A DNA stretch of 64,000 nt from Methylococcus sp. EFPC2 (GTDB taxonomy: Bacteria > Pseudomonadota > Gammaproteobacteria > Methylococcales > Methylococcaceae). The stretch covers positions 558,001 through 622,000 of the forward strand of contig NZ_CP070491.1 of the NCBI RefSeq assembly GCF_016925495.1, in the 5' to 3' direction. The notes beneath the pieces are model-generated. The model saw nothing but the letters and a program-made list of their open reading frames with translations. It was not told where the DNA came from and did not search any database. This document shows, in pieces, positions 14,945 to 24,019 of the stretch; position 1 is the stretch's first letter; the number at the start of each line of letters is the position of its first letter. The translations under genes were made by a program, and so were the position numbers.

Positions 14945-15259
14945 CTATCTGAGACGCATGGCATTCTTGACCGACTTCACGCCGCTGACGCTACGCGCGA
15001 TCTCGACCGCACGGTTGATATTGGCTTGAGAACCGACAAAGCCGCTCAATTGAACCACTCCTTTGAAGGTTTCTACATTGATCTGCCCCGATCTCAAATC
15101 GGGTTCATCGAACAATTGTGCCTTGACCTTGGCGGTGATGACGCTGTCGTCGACATACTCCCCGGTTCCTTCGTGCTTAGTCGTGGATGCGCAACCCACG
15201 GCAGTCAGCAAGGTAAGGACCAGAAAAAATGCCGAAATAATTTTAATAAGGTATTTCAT
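14945..15259 (-). CDS. BON-domain lipoprotein
   Basis: A 104-residue protein with a lipoprotein signal (lipobox L-T-A-V-G-C, Cys at about 23) and one BON domain: YVDDSVITAKVKAQLFDEP, INVETFKGVVQLSGFV, then NINRAVEIARSVSGVKSV. BON domains (OsmY, DolP) bind phospholipid and occur in envelope-stress proteins of the periplasm. A good AAGGAGAT precedes the start. It leads an operon with the YqjD/E/K-like genes and is closely similar in layout to the BON lipoprotein at 21308. Confidence 0.85.
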   Translation of the reverse strand: MKYLIKIISAFFLVLTLLTAVGCASTTKHEGTGEYVDDSVITAKVKAQLFDEPDLRSGQINVETFKGVVQLSGFVGSQANINRAVEIARSVSGVKSVKNAMRLR

Positions 15260-15771
15260 GACTAAATCTCCTTAAATACGTATCCCGGCAGGCTTGGCTT
15301 CAGGACGGCCGGCCTGTCGCGACAAGTTTTAAACACATTAACCAGTTCGACTAATGATCAAGCGAAACTCCCAAAACTGGTTCAGTGCTTAGCGGACTCC
15401 CTACCCAATAGGGTTGGACTATCTATTCGCTTATGTCGAACTTTCGCCAGTCGATGAGACGTCTTCCGCTTGGGCATGTTAGAAAACTTTCTTTGCCTTC
15501 GAACACTCTTCGTAGTTATCCGTATGTACGGATATCAAGGCGTTGCCTCCCTTGATCTTCCCTTCATATTAATCTGGCCACAAAATATCGCATATCGGAT
15601 AGTCCAGACTTGCTGGGCTCCGCACGGTATTTTTGTACGGATAATTATGACCGGTTTAATAGTTGATATGCGCTATAGTCGGTACGTGATGGTTCGGGCA
15701 GAGTCGCTTTGCGTAAAGACAAGCTATACGATGACGACCTGGCAAGCATAGTATCCGTAAAATCGACCTAG
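15260..15771. other. Intergenic DNA, no gene seen
   Basis: No frame is convincing. Motif fragments occur: a degenerate reverse copy of the ACATAAGCGAA end of the dispersed motif lies near 15430, and a partial GTCGGTACG copy lies near 15677. Together with the full copy at 15772 this stretch is enriched for the motif. Confidence 0.4.
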
Positions 15772-15794
15772 GTCGGTACGGTATCGTACATAAG
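15772..15794 (+). promoter_or_regulatory. Dispersed 23-bp motif, copy 2 (perfect palindromic core)
   Basis: Identical to the copy at 12574-12596 except for one base. The change makes the core GTACG-GTAT-CGTAC (15776-15789) a perfect 5-4-5 palindrome. It lies in a gene-free region between the BON operon and the IS5-family insertion, so its original target gene may have been displaced by the insertion. Confidence 0.5.
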
Positions 15795-16079
15795 CGAAAG
15801 AACGGGACGCCTTACGAGTTTGCAACCCGAGGAAAACTTTCTGGCGTGGGGGTTCGAAATATCGACCTGAAGAGCAGGCTGTCCTGATATGCGAAAACGG
15901 TCGCAAGTGATTACTCAGCCCTGAAATGTAGTTTCTGTTGCGCATGTCGAAAGGCGGATTTCGACGAGTTCGGCGCAAACGGGACCCATCGAATTTACGG
16001 CCGAGTCTATAGATGACTGAACGCGTCAAAATGGAAATGCTTGCCGATAATTCAACTTTTTTGACTCGGGCCGAAATGG

Positions 16080-17376
16080 GGGCACCTCGAAAAACCTCCT
16101 TTGTCCGCGCCGCGCCCGGTAAAATAGGACTTGTAGTCGATCAGTGTGTTGAGTCCCAGACATGACTAAACCGAAGATGCCGAAGTCGCCAAAGAGCGCG
16201 ATCAAGACCGACCTGTTTGCGGCGGATTTGCGCAAGGAGAAGATTGATCGGATGGGCGATCCGCTGGTGGCCTTCGAGACCCACATTGACTTTGCCGCCT
16301 TGGCCGCGGAAGTGGATCGGGTGGCGCCCCGCCCGGTGAGCCTGCAAGGCGGCCGGCCGCCTTTTCCCACCGAGACGATGGTGCGCATCCTGTTTCTCAA
16401 GCGGGTCAACAACCTTTCGGACGAGCAGATGGAATACCAGTTGCTCGATCGGATGAGTTACCAGCGCTTCTGCGGCTTGACGGATTCGGCCAGCATCCCG
16501 GACCGCACCACGGTGTGGACCTTCGAGAACCGCATCGGCGAGGCCGGCGCCCAGGCGCTGTTCGACGGCATCGAACGGCAGTTGCTCAAGCATGGCTATA
16601 TCGCCCGCGGCGGCCATATCATCGACGCCACCCTGGTCCCTGCGCCGAAGCAGCGCTTCAGCCAGGACGATAAGGTACAGCTCAAGCAAGACGCCATGCC
16701 GGCAGATTGGAGCCCGGCCAAGCGGCGGCAAAAAGATCTGGACGCGACCTGGACCAAGAAACATGGCAAGAGCCACCATGGCTACAAGCTCTCCATCAAT
16801 GTGGACAAGCGCTACAAGGTTATCCGCAAGATCGGGACCGGCACCGCCGCCACGCATGACGGCCAGCACTTTGAGGCGGTGTTGAACACCGCCAATACCA
16901 GCCGGGACGTCTATGCCGACAAAGCTTATCCGAGTGCGGAACGGGAGGCCAAGCTCCAGGAAGCGGGTTATCGCAACCACATCCAGCGCAAGGGCCAACG
17001 CCATCACCCGCTTTCGGAATGTCAGAAGCAGCGCAACCAACGGATCGCCAAGGTCCGTGCGCGGGTCGAGCATCCCTTTGCCGCCATCGCGCAAATGGGC
17101 GGCAAGTTCATCCGCACCATCGGCCAGGCGCGGGCGAACTTCGCCATGACCATGATGGCTGCCGGCTACAACCTGAAGCGGCTGGTTTACCTGAAACAGG
17201 CGGGTGTGGTGGACTTTTAAGGCCCATCCTGACCCGAAAAGTCCTCAATGAGGAGCCACCGGGCGACCCATCCAAAGGGAATCGCCACTGAAGGGTGAGA
17301 AAGTCGGGACGAACCCCGGCCCGCTCAGGTCATTTCAGCCCGATTTTCATGAAAACCGGGGTTTTTCGAGGTGCCC
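16080..17376 (+). mobile_element. IS5-family insertion sequence, complete
   Basis: A 1,297-bp element with perfect 17-bp terminal inverted repeats (GGGCACCTCGAAAAACC at 16080-16096 and its complement at 17360-17376) and a 4-bp flanking duplication ATGG (16076-16079, 17377-17380). It contains a single intact transposase gene. Perfect ends and an unbroken gene suggest recent arrival. Confidence 0.9.
16162..17220 (+). CDS. IS5-family transposase
   Basis: A 352-residue DDE transposase. The N-terminal DUF772-type domain (GRPPFPTETMVRILFLKRVN, then LSDEQMEYQLLDRMSYQRF) precedes the catalytic domain (IIDATLVPAP with the first Asp; DVYADKAYPS with the second Asp; the Glu in RVEHPF near the C-terminus). 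The arrangement and length fit the IS5 group, which cuts and pastes DNA between short inverted repeats. The reading frame is intact and lies inside matching terminal repeats. The large reverse frame over the same bases is an antisense shadow. Confidence 0.95.
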   Translation: MTKPKMPKSPKSAIKTDLFAADLRKEKIDRMGDPLVAFETHIDFAALAAEVDRVAPRPVSLQGGRPPFPTETMVRILFLKRVNNLSDEQMEYQLLDRMSYQRFCGLTDSASIPDRTTVWTFENRIGEAGAQALFDGIERQLLKHGYIARGGHIIDATLVPAPKQRFSQDDKVQLKQDAMPADWSPAKRRQKDLDATWTKKHGKSHHGYKLSINVDKRYKVIRKIGTGTAATHDGQHFEAVLNTANTSRDVYADKAYPSAEREAKLQEAGYRNHIQRKGQRHHPLSECQKQRNQRIAKVRARVEHPFAAIAQMGGKFIRTIGQARANFAMTMMAAGYNLKRLVYLKQAGVVDF

Positions 17377-17473
17377 ATGGGCTGAAATCGCTACCGCCGT
17401 CCTATGGCAGTAAAATGGTCTCGCCGTAGGAAAGGGCCGCTCATAGCATAGCCGCAGGCTCTGGCTATCCGGC

Positions 17474-17800
17474 TTAAGATTCATACTGCTTTGACGCTGC
17501 GCCGCCGGAAGCCGGCAAAGAATACTCGGCTTCCGCCTCCACCCAGTCCTGCGCTTCGAATCCCGGGATAAAGCCCCTTTTTTCGGCCTTGTAATAGGCC
17601 GCTTCGGCGACGGACTGCCGATAAAGATCGTAGTCAATCTCCACGGATTGCGGGGCATTTATTTGCATTGCTTCGTTTCGTTTTCGGGTCATAGCTTTCG
17701 CCTTCAAGTGTATTGCGTTTAATAACCTATCTACATACTCCGGCACATAGCTCACTGGTAGCTCCGGTTCTAGTGCTTCTCTGCTACTATACGTGAACAT
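17474..17800 (-). CDS. DUF2934 protein
   Basis: A 108-residue protein whose C-terminal half matches DUF2934: YRQSVAEAAYYKAEKRGFIP, followed by G-x-E-x-x-D-W-V-E-A-E-x-E-Y. The family is short, soluble and of unknown function, and often lies among stress genes in soil and methanotrophic bacteria. I place the start at 17800, where AGAGGAGACATA precedes ATG, rather than at the longer frame from 17842. It begins about 100 bases beyond the IS5 element. Confidence 0.75.
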   Translation of the reverse strand: MFTYSSREALEPELPVSYVPEYVDRLLNAIHLKAKAMTRKRNEAMQINAPQSVEIDYDLYRQSVAEAAYYKAEKRGFIPGFEAQDWVEAEAEYSLPASGGAASKQYES

Positions 17801-17854
17801 TATGTCTCCTCTGGACAAAAAGGTCTGTTCGTCAGCACACATAAGATGAAACAG

Positions 17855-17953
17855 TTACCGATCGGATCTGACCTTTTTCTCCTCGGCGAATGTGGCAGTG
17901 CTAAAGACTGTAAGGCACAGCAGAGCAGTCATCGTTTTGGCTATCGTGTTCAT
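17855..17953 (-). CDS. Candidate small secreted peptide
   Basis: A 32-codon ORF not expected from size-filtered gene calling. It reads as a signal peptide (M-N-T-I-A-K-T-M followed by TALLCLTVFSTATFA) and a nine-residue charged tail (EEKKVRSDR). CAGGA lies ten bases upstream of the ATG. It precedes the DUF2934 gene by 55 bases on the same strand. The classic signal-peptide pattern with a ribosome binding site supports expression, but it could also be the remnant of a longer exported protein. Confidence 0.45.
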   Translation of the reverse strand: MNTIAKTMTALLCLTVFSTATFAEEKKVRSDR

Positions 17954-18112
17954 GGTTTTTTCCTGGGGTGTCGTGTTGAGTTGGCATGGCCGGTTTTCCC
18001 CGTGTCGTCTGAGTTATAGGGAGAACAGGGCCAACGCATCGGGATATTTTGCGCAGTGCCATCCGCGGAGCGCGGGATATACCCGGCATTATCCACAGCG
18101 CAGGGGCCATCC

Positions 18113-18934
18113 TCAGGCCCTGAGAAAGGCAAGCAGGTCGGCATTGAGCTGCTCTTTGTGCGTGTCGGCCAGTCCGTGCGGGCCACCTGGGTAAATCTTA
18201 AGCGTCGCGTTTTTGACGAGTTGCGAGGTGGCGTGAGCCGAAGCGCCGATCGGTACGATCTGGTCGTCGTCGCCGTGGATTATGAGCGTAGCCACATCGA
18301 TCTTCTTGAGGTCATCGGTGAAGTCCGTTTCGGAAAACGCCTTGATGCAGTCGAGTTCGTTCTTGAGGCCGCCCTGCATGCCCTGCAACCAGAATGCGTC
18401 GCGGATGCCTTGACTGATCTTCGCGCCAGGCCTGTTGACACCATAGAATGGCGTCGTGAGATTCTTGAAGAACTGCGAGCGGTCGGCGGCGACATTGGCG
18501 CGGATATCATCGAACACCTTGATCGGCAAACCGACGGGATTGGTGTCCGTCTTGAGCATCAGCGGCGTCACCGAGCCCATAAGTACGACCTTGGCGATCC
18601 GCCGGGTTCCGTGGCGGCCGATATAGCGCGCGACCTCCCCGCCGCCGGTCGAGTGTCCCACCAAGGTGATGCCGGTCAGTTCTAGCCTTTCGATGAGCTC
18701 CGACAGATCATCGGCATAGGTGTCCATCTCGTTGCCGTTCCAGGGTTGAGCCGACCGCCCATGACCGCGCCGGTCATGGGCGATACAGCGGTAGCCGTTC
18801 GATGCCAGATGGACCATTTGGCTTTCCCAGGCATCTCCGCTGAGCGGCCAGCCGTGGCTGAAGACTACGGCCGGTCCCGCGCCCCAGTCCTTGTAGTAGA
18901 TTTCGGTGCCGTCATCGGTGGTGATCGTGCTCAT
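18113..18934 (-). CDS. Alpha/beta hydrolase (non-haem chloroperoxidase/arylesterase-like)
   Basis: A 273-residue protein with the complete alpha/beta-hydrolase set: [12 protein letters not shown] oxyanion region, HDRRGHGRS, nucleophile elbow GHSTGG (Ser95), acid in [11 protein letters not shown] and catalytic His in [12 protein letters not shown]. This subgroup includes cofactor-free haloperoxidases, arylesterases and related lipases, so the natural substrate is unclear. No signal peptide. Its start overlaps the end of the upstream sorbosone-dehydrogenase-like gene by 23 bases, so the two are co-transcribed. Confidence 0.9.
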   Translation of the reverse strand: MSTITTDDGTEIYYKDWGAGPAVVFSHGWPLSGDAWESQMVHLASNGYRCIAHDRRGHGRSAQPWNGNEMDTYADDLSELIERLELTGITLVGHSTGGGEVARYIGRHGTRRIAKVVLMGSVTPLMLKTDTNPVGLPIKVFDDIRANVAADRSQFFKNLTTPFYGVNRPGAKISQGIRDAFWLQGMQGGLKNELDCIKAFSETDFTDDLKKIDVATLIIHGDDDQIVPIGASAHATSQLVKNATLKIYPGGPHGLADTHKEQLNADLLAFLRA

Positions 18935-20330
18935 GGCTGGATTTCCCCATCGTTTGAGTGAGGTTCTCTGCTTGACGCCGACGTTGCCGGTGCAAGCCGG
19001 CGCCAGCGGGTGCGGTCGACGCCGTCACGTGCCAGACCGTATTGCCGACATCGTCGGCGATCAGCAAGGCCGATCGCTGGTCGAGTGCGACGCCCGCCGG
19101 TCGCCCATACGCTTCACCATCGCTGCTCAGAAAGCCCGTCAACACGTCAATAGGCTCGCCGTGCGGCTTGCCGCCCCGGAAAGGCACGAAGACGACTCGG
19201 TAGCCACTCGGCGGATTGCGGTTCCAGGAACCGTGCTGGCCGATGAAAACCCCGCTGTCGAACGGCGCCGTCCATACGGCGGCATCGGAAAAAACCAGGC
19301 CGAGCGGAGCGGTGTGCGATCCGAGCGCATAATCGGGCACGCGTGCCGTGGCAATCAGGTCGTGCCGGTGAGGCTGCACGCGTTCGTCCCGATGCTGGCC
19401 GAAGTAGCTGTAAGGCCAGCCGTAGAAGCCGCCGTCGACTACCGAAGTCAGGTAATCCGGCACCAGATCGCTGCCGAGTTCATCGCGCTCGTTGACCACG
19501 GTCCAAAGCGCTCCGCTATGCGGTTCCCAGGCGAGTCCGTTGGGATTACGCAGCCCCGTCGCATAAATGCGATGGCTGCCGCGCTCGGGATCCACCTCCC
19601 AGATGGCAGCGCGGCCGACTTCTTGTTCCATGCCGTTCTCGGCGACATTGCTGTTCGACCCCACGGTCACATAGAGCCGGGTCCCATCGGGACTGGCGAG
19701 GAGATTCTTGGTCCAGTGGTGATTGATCGGGCCCGCCGGCAGGTCCAGCACCTTGGTTCCGGGCCCAGCGATCCGCGTTTCGCCTTGCGTGTAGCGGAAT
19801 CTCACCAATGCATCGGTGTTGGCCACGTAGAAGTCGTTACCCAGCAGCGCCATGCCGAAAGGCGAGTTGAGCCCTTCGACGAACACCGTCCGGGTTTCCG
19901 CCATACCGTCGCCATCGGCATCGCGCAACAGCGTGATGCGATTCGCGCTGGGTACGCCCGCGCCGACCTTGTTCAGGACCCATTTCATGACCCAGCCCTT
20001 GATGCCCTTCCCATCTTCGGGCCTGGCCGGAGCGTTGGTTTCGGCCACCAATACGTCGCCGTTCGGCAGCACATAAAGCCAGCGAGGGTGGTCCAGTCCG
20101 CCGGCAAAGGCATTTACGGTCAGCCCATTCGCCGTCACCGGTTTCCCAGCCGCAGGCCAGCCCACAGCCCGCGCGATGTTAATCGTGGGAATCAGGCTGG
20201 TGTTGGGCGGCGGCAATTGGGGATGAGTGCCGACGCCGGCTGCGAACGGCAATTTAGCCGACTCGCCGCAGGCAGTAGCGGCTATCGCCAACGCTGCGAG
20301 CAGCAACGCACGTGTTGGGTACATGGCCAT
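18912..20330 (-). CDS. Sorbosone dehydrogenase-like beta-propeller lipoprotein
   Basis: A 472-residue exported protein. The N-terminus ([16 protein letters not shown]) is a lipoprotein signal with Cys about 17 residues in. The mature part is a six-bladed beta-propeller of the glucose/sorbosone dehydrogenase type: [54 protein letters not shown]. Such proteins are PQQ-dependent sugar or aldehyde oxidoreductases in the periplasm, but some homologues lack activity. I start it at ATG 20330 because upstream residues would precede the signal peptide and no better ribosome binding site exists. It ends inside the hydrolase gene. Confidence 0.85.
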   Translation of the reverse strand: MAMYPTRALLLAALAIAATACGESAKLPFAAGVGTHPQLPPPNTSLIPTINIARAVGWPAAGKPVTANGLTVNAFAGGLDHPRWLYVLPNGDVLVAETNAPARPEDGKGIKGWVMKWVLNKVGAGVPSANRITLLRDADGDGMAETRTVFVEGLNSPFGMALLGNDFYVANTDALVRFRYTQGETRIAGPGTKVLDLPAGPINHHWTKNLLASPDGTRLYVTVGSNSNVAENGMEQEVGRAAIWEVDPERGSHRIYATGLRNPNGLAWEPHSGALWTVVNERDELGSDLVPDYLTSVVDGGFYGWPYSYFGQHRDERVQPHRHDLIATARVPDYALGSHTAPLGLVFSDAAVWTAPFDSGVFIGQHGSWNRNPPSGYRVVFVPFRGGKPHGEPIDVLTGFLSSDGEAYGRPAGVALDQRSALLIADDVGNTVWHVTASTAPAGAGLHRQRRRQAENLTQTMGKSSHEHDHHR

Positions 20331-20361
20331 AGGAGCGAGCCACGATCCATCCGATAAACCC

Positions 20362-20712
20362 TTAATGCTCAACGGCCGCCATTTGCCGGCAACTCTCGGC
20401 GCATTCCCGGCAGGCCTGGACACATTCATCCATATCGCCGATTTCTTCGCAGTCCGTTGCGCATGCCTCGCAGACTTCGGCGCAGATCGCGCAAAGGCGA
20501 TGCTGAAAAACGGAGCTGCCGAGCTGGAAATTGGCCGATAGCTGGCAGATCTCGGCGCAGTTCATGAGGAGACGAAAGTGTTTTGCTTTAACGTGTTTTC
20601 CGCCCGCCTTGAGGCAATGGTTCATGGCGGTATGCAGGCAGATTTGATGGCAATGGCTACAAGCCTCTATACAGGCTTGCATGGCGTGTTCGGTGAGGGC
20701 TGGCTGATGCAT
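20362..20712 (-). CDS. Csp3-like cytosolic copper-storage protein
   Basis: A 116-residue four-helix-bundle protein with 16 cysteines on helix faces in C-x3-C and C-x2-C spacings ([42 protein letters not shown]) plus several His. This is the pattern of the Csp copper-storage proteins, in which cysteines lining the bundle core bind many Cu(I) ions. There is no signal peptide, so it belongs with cytosolic Csp3 rather than exported Csp1. ATG 20712 is preferred because GGGAG lies seven bases upstream. It is 31 bases upstream of the sorbosone-dehydrogenase-like gene. Confidence 0.85.
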   Translation of the reverse strand: MHQPALTEHAMQACIEACSHCHQICLHTAMNHCLKAGGKHVKAKHFRLLMNCAEICQLSANFQLGSSVFQHRLCAICAEVCEACATDCEEIGDMDECVQACRECAESCRQMAAVEH

Positions 20713-20934
20713 GTCGTTCTCCCAAGGTGAAGAAACCAAGTGCTGCCTTATTTACAGGGCTCAAAAGATGACTCTTCAAGCCGCTTCAATTACGAAAGCT
20801 GCCCACCGCTCGAGAGCAAGCCTTCGGATGGCGAACCGCAACCGACGATAAATCGGCGTCGGCCAAGTCCGACCATCGCTATCGCACAATCGGCTATGAC
20901 CGTGTTGAGTAGGCTACGCGCACCCTGGCCTCAA

Positions 20935-20957
20935 GTCGGTACGCTAGCGCGCATAGA
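20935..20957 (+). promoter_or_regulatory. Dispersed 23-bp motif, degenerate copy
   Basis: Matches the 12574 copy at 17 of 23 positions, including GTCGGTACG at the left end and CATA at the right. It lies in the roughly 570-bp gap between the copper-storage gene and the BON lipoprotein gene at 21308. Confidence 0.35.
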
Positions 20958-21038
20958 TTTTCGGCAGACTCTCTCCGCCCCTGTCTATCGTGCCGCGACG
21001 GCGATCGCCGCGGACGCCGGGGTGCGGCCGAATCGCCG

Positions 21039-21057
21039 CACACGAGTGACTCGTGTG
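21039..21057. other. Perfect 8-bp hairpin in gene-poor DNA
   Basis: CACACGAG (21039-21046) pairs with CTCGTGTG (21050-21057) across TGA and is followed by a pyrimidine-rich run (GGTCTTCTTTCCC). It could be a weak terminator on the + strand. No convincing protein gene occurs between 20713 and 21307. Confidence 0.35.
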
Positions 21058-21307
21058 GGTCTTCTTTCCCATTCTCGGTCGCGTCCTAGGCCCAAACGCG
21101 GGTTATCTGGGTCGGTGATCTGATCGGTAACCTAATTGTCGATTGCCCTATGTGTGCTTCCGCACAGAGTGCACGTTATTTTGTAGCTAAAATCCCAACG
21201 AGTTTTCAGTGCACTGCGCTCGTTCCGAACACGGCGGATTTGTTTTCCGTAATGTCTCTTTCCCACGAACGCTTTATTTTTAGAGACACCTGCATAAGGA
21301 ATAAATC

Positions 21308-21754
21308 ATGAAAACGAGGAATGGATACAAGCGAATATATCCGCTGGAGGGCTGTCTTTCGATTACCTGTTTGTCCGCAATTCTTGGTCTGACAGCTTGC
21401 CAACAAGAAGGAACGGCGGAAAAGGCTGGGCAAGAAATAGATCGTGCGGCCAAGCGAGTCGAGAAAAGTATTGAAGCCGCCAAGGAGTCATTGGACAAAA
21501 AGGCCGACAAAACCGACGCATATATCGACGACTCGGTTATTACCCTGAAGGTCAAAACGGCGATATCAAACGAACCCTTGCTCGGTGCATCGCGTATAGA
21601 GGTTACTACGGTCAACGGCGTGGTAAAGCTCAGTGGGAAAGTGGACTCCGAACTGAACATAGGTCGAGCGTCGGAAATCGCCTGGAGCCAAGAAAATGTC
21701 AAATCGGTGCACACCGACCTGGTTGTCGATACGCGCTTACAGAGCGAAAAATGA
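21308..21754 (+). CDS. BON-domain lipoprotein with helical spacer
   Basis: A 148-residue envelope protein. A lipoprotein signal ends at L-T-A-C (Cys about 31). A charged amphipathic helix follows (EKAGQEIDRAAKRVEKSIEA), then one BON domain (YIDDSVITLKVKTAISNEP, GVVKLSGKVDSELNIGRAS). BON proteins bind phospholipid and respond to envelope stress. ATAAGGAATAAATC gives the ribosome binding site. It overlaps the following BON-DUF1207 gene as ATGA at 21751, so the two products are made together and probably act together at the outer membrane. Confidence 0.85.
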   Translation: MKTRNGYKRIYPLEGCLSITCLSAILGLTACQQEGTAEKAGQEIDRAAKRVEKSIEAAKESLDKKADKTDAYIDDSVITLKVKTAISNEPLLGASRIEVTTVNGVVKLSGKVDSELNIGRASEIAWSQENVKSVHTDLVVDTRLQSEK

Positions 21755-22872
21755 TAGATTTACGACATATCACAGCCTTGGCGGCGGCCCTGGTGTGCGC
21801 ATCGCTTGCCCATGCCGACATCGCAGACGACGCTTATATTTCCGGTTATGCCGCCGGGGTATTGAAGCACGACCTAAAACTCAATATGCCGTCTCTGACC
21901 GTACGGGATGGCGTTATTACCCTGCCGGCGGACAGTTTACCTGCAAGCGATCGAGACCGAGCGGTAAGGATAATCTCGGAAATCCCCGGCGTTAAGGCGG
22001 TGAAAATATCGGCGGCCACCGATGGCATGACGTCGACCCGGAGACCCGGTGACGTGTCGGCATCATCAAACGAACAGATTATCCTGTCGACGGGTTTATT
22101 ACCATCCGGTCATTTATTCAAGCCGTTATTGGCGGATACGCGCTGGGCTCATTTCTCGGCGGCTTACCGCAACTACCAGAGCAGCAATTTCGACGGCAGG
22201 GACATAGGTTCCGTTAGCTTCGGTGAAACGATACCTTTCTACCGCAGCAACTTCGGACAATCCACCGCACAATGGGAAGCCGGCATCCAGGCCGGGGTAT
22301 TTAGCGACTTCAACCTGAATGCCTCGTCTTCCGATTTAATCAATACCGATTTTATCGCGGCAGCCTATTCGAGCGCGCGCGCGGGCCAGTTTTCGGCTTT
22401 TGGGCGTATTTATCATCAGAGCTCGCATCTAGGCGACGAGTTTCTGCTGCGGCGGATACATTCCAAGTTCGAGCGAGTGAATCTGAGCTACGAAGGCGCG
22501 GACCTGAAGCTCTCTTACGAGCTTCCATTCGGGGTGCGCATCTACGGCGGCGGGGGCGGCTTGTTCCATAGGGAGCCATCGAACCTCCGGGTTTGGTCGG
22601 CGCAATACGGTATCGAGTTCCGCAGCCCTTGGCGCCTGGATTTTGCATCCTTGCGTCCGGTCATTGCCACCGATATCAAGAATTACGATGAAAACAACTG
22701 GAGTACCGACATATCGGCCAGGGCGGGGGTCGAGTTCGACAATGATACCTTGCAAGTATTGGGACGCAAGCTGCAGATTCTCGCCGAATACTACAATGGC
22801 TATACGCCAAGCGGTCAATTCTATAAAGAAAAAGTGGAATATATCGGCTTAGGCGCGCATTATCATTTCTGA
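21751..22872 (+). CDS. BON-DUF1207 outer-membrane protein
   Basis: A 373-residue exported protein with a cleavable signal (ITALAAALVCASLAHA). Residues about 24-95 are a BON-like domain (DAYISGYAAGVLKHDL, LTVRDGVITLPADSLPASDR, IPGVKAVKISA). The rest is DUF1207, rich in alternating aromatic strands and ending in the C-terminal Phe (GLGAHYHF) typical of beta-barrel outer-membrane proteins. A fused BON domain and barrel, translationally coupled to a BON lipoprotein, suggests an envelope complex. DUF1207 function is not known. Confidence 0.8.
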   Translation: MIDLRHITALAAALVCASLAHADIADDAYISGYAAGVLKHDLKLNMPSLTVRDGVITLPADSLPASDRDRAVRIISEIPGVKAVKISAATDGMTSTRRPGDVSASSNEQIILSTGLLPSGHLFKPLLADTRWAHFSAAYRNYQSSNFDGRDIGSVSFGETIPFYRSNFGQSTAQWEAGIQAGVFSDFNLNASSSDLINTDFIAAAYSSARAGQFSAFGRIYHQSSHLGDEFLLRRIHSKFERVNLSYEGADLKLSYELPFGVRIYGGGGGLFHREPSNLRVWSAQYGIEFRSPWRLDFASLRPVIATDIKNYDENNWSTDISARAGVEFDNDTLQVLGRKLQILAEYYNGYTPSGQFYKEKVEYIGLGAHYHF

Positions 22873-22949
22873 TGATATTGATATAGACACGGCCAGAATA
22901 TTTTGACGGAATGCCTAGCGACTTGGCCGTGTATTCGGGAGCGACAGCC

Positions 22950-23864
22950 ATGCGGCGCCTGCAAATAAAGCATGTCACCACTTACCAGTATGCGGAGACG
23001 GTAACTCTGCTCCCGCACAAATTGCTCCTGCATCCAAGGGAAGGACACGACGTCCGTATCGAATCCAACGACCTGGCGATTTATCCGGCGCACGATCTGC
23101 GATGGCAGCGGGACGTTTACGACAACACCGTGGCTGTCGCGACCTTTACCGAACCGGGCAATCGGCTCTGCATCGACAGCCGCATCGTCCTCCAGCATTA
23201 TGACGATCGGCCTCTGGATTTTTGGGTGGCCGATCACGCCGTACGCTATCCCTTCCTCTACGATCCCGCCGAGTATGCCGATCTATGCGCGTATATTTTG
23301 CCGATCTATTCTCCGGCCGAACCGCTGGTGAATACGTGGCTGCAAGCGTTCTGGCAACCCGGTCAGGGGGTGGAAACCTATGTTCTGCTCGACCGGATCA
23401 ACCGCGCCATAGCACGCGACTTCACCTATCGGCAACGTGACGAACCGGGCGTGCAAACGCCGGCAACCACCCTGGCCAAACGCGCAGGCTCCTGCCGCGA
23501 CTTTGCGGCTTTGTTTTGCGAGTCCTGTCACTACCTGGGCTTGGCGGCGCGTTTTGTCAGCGGTTATCAGTGCTCACCCCTATACGCCCGCGGCCTGGGC
23601 GCTACCCATGCCTGGTCCGAGGTTTACCTGCCCGGTGCCGGTTGGAAAGGCTTCGACTCCACCAACGGCCAGCTTGTCGGGAACGAGCACATCGTTTTGG
23701 CCGTCGGCCGGCATCCGGAGTCGGTGCCCCCCGTGTCCGGTTCGTTCCTCGCCGCCACCCGTCAGTCGCCTGTGATGCAAGTAGTGGTAGAGGTCGCCGA
23801 AATCCCGGATGGAATAGCTTCAGCGGCTGAAGTCGACGATTTACCCCGCGTCCAACCCGTATAG
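22950..23864 (+). CDS. Transglutaminase-like cysteine protease family protein
   Basis: A 304-residue protein with the bacterial N-terminal transglutaminase-associated domain (IKHVTTYQYAETVTLLPHKL) and a transglutaminase core. The catalytic triad is visible: Cys182 in AGSCRDFA, His220 in ATHAWSEVYLPG and Asp236 in KGFDSTNG. I prefer ATG 22950, with GGGAG ten bases upstream, to the in-frame ATG at 22911. Members act as peptidases or cross-linking enzymes, often on glutamine- or peptide-linked substrates; the substrate here is unknown. It has no signal peptide. Confidence 0.85.
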   Translation: MRRLQIKHVTTYQYAETVTLLPHKLLLHPREGHDVRIESNDLAIYPAHDLRWQRDVYDNTVAVATFTEPGNRLCIDSRIVLQHYDDRPLDFWVADHAVRYPFLYDPAEYADLCAYILPIYSPAEPLVNTWLQAFWQPGQGVETYVLLDRINRAIARDFTYRQRDEPGVQTPATTLAKRAGSCRDFAALFCESCHYLGLAARFVSGYQCSPLYARGLGATHAWSEVYLPGAGWKGFDSTNGQLVGNEHIVLAVGRHPESVPPVSGSFLAATRQSPVMQVVVEVAEIPDGIASAAEVDDLPRVQPV

Positions 23865-24019
23865 ATTCGGAAAATATTTGCGCGTAGAGAGTAAGCTGAA
23901 CACGCGACCTCCGCTGCGCCCAATTCGGCACAGCCCGCTGCTGTGTAACGTCGGCGACATTCGCTTATGCGTTCGGGTGCTTTAGAACTTAGGAGGCTCA
24001 CGCAGCCTAGGAGCAGGCC

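Noticed and set aside
16141-17094. 317-codon reverse frame across the IS5 transposase
   Set aside because: Antisense shadow of an intact transposase inside perfect terminal repeats.
17332-17388. ATTTCAGCCC / GGGCTGAAAT inverted repeat crossing the IS5 right end
   Set aside because: One arm is inside the IS and the other in the flank, so it is probably coincidental; it does not alter the well-defined 17-bp ends.
18906-20357. 483-codon + frame opposite the sorbosone-dehydrogenase-like gene
   Set aside because: No domain, atypical composition; the reverse strand has a signal peptide and beta-propeller motifs.
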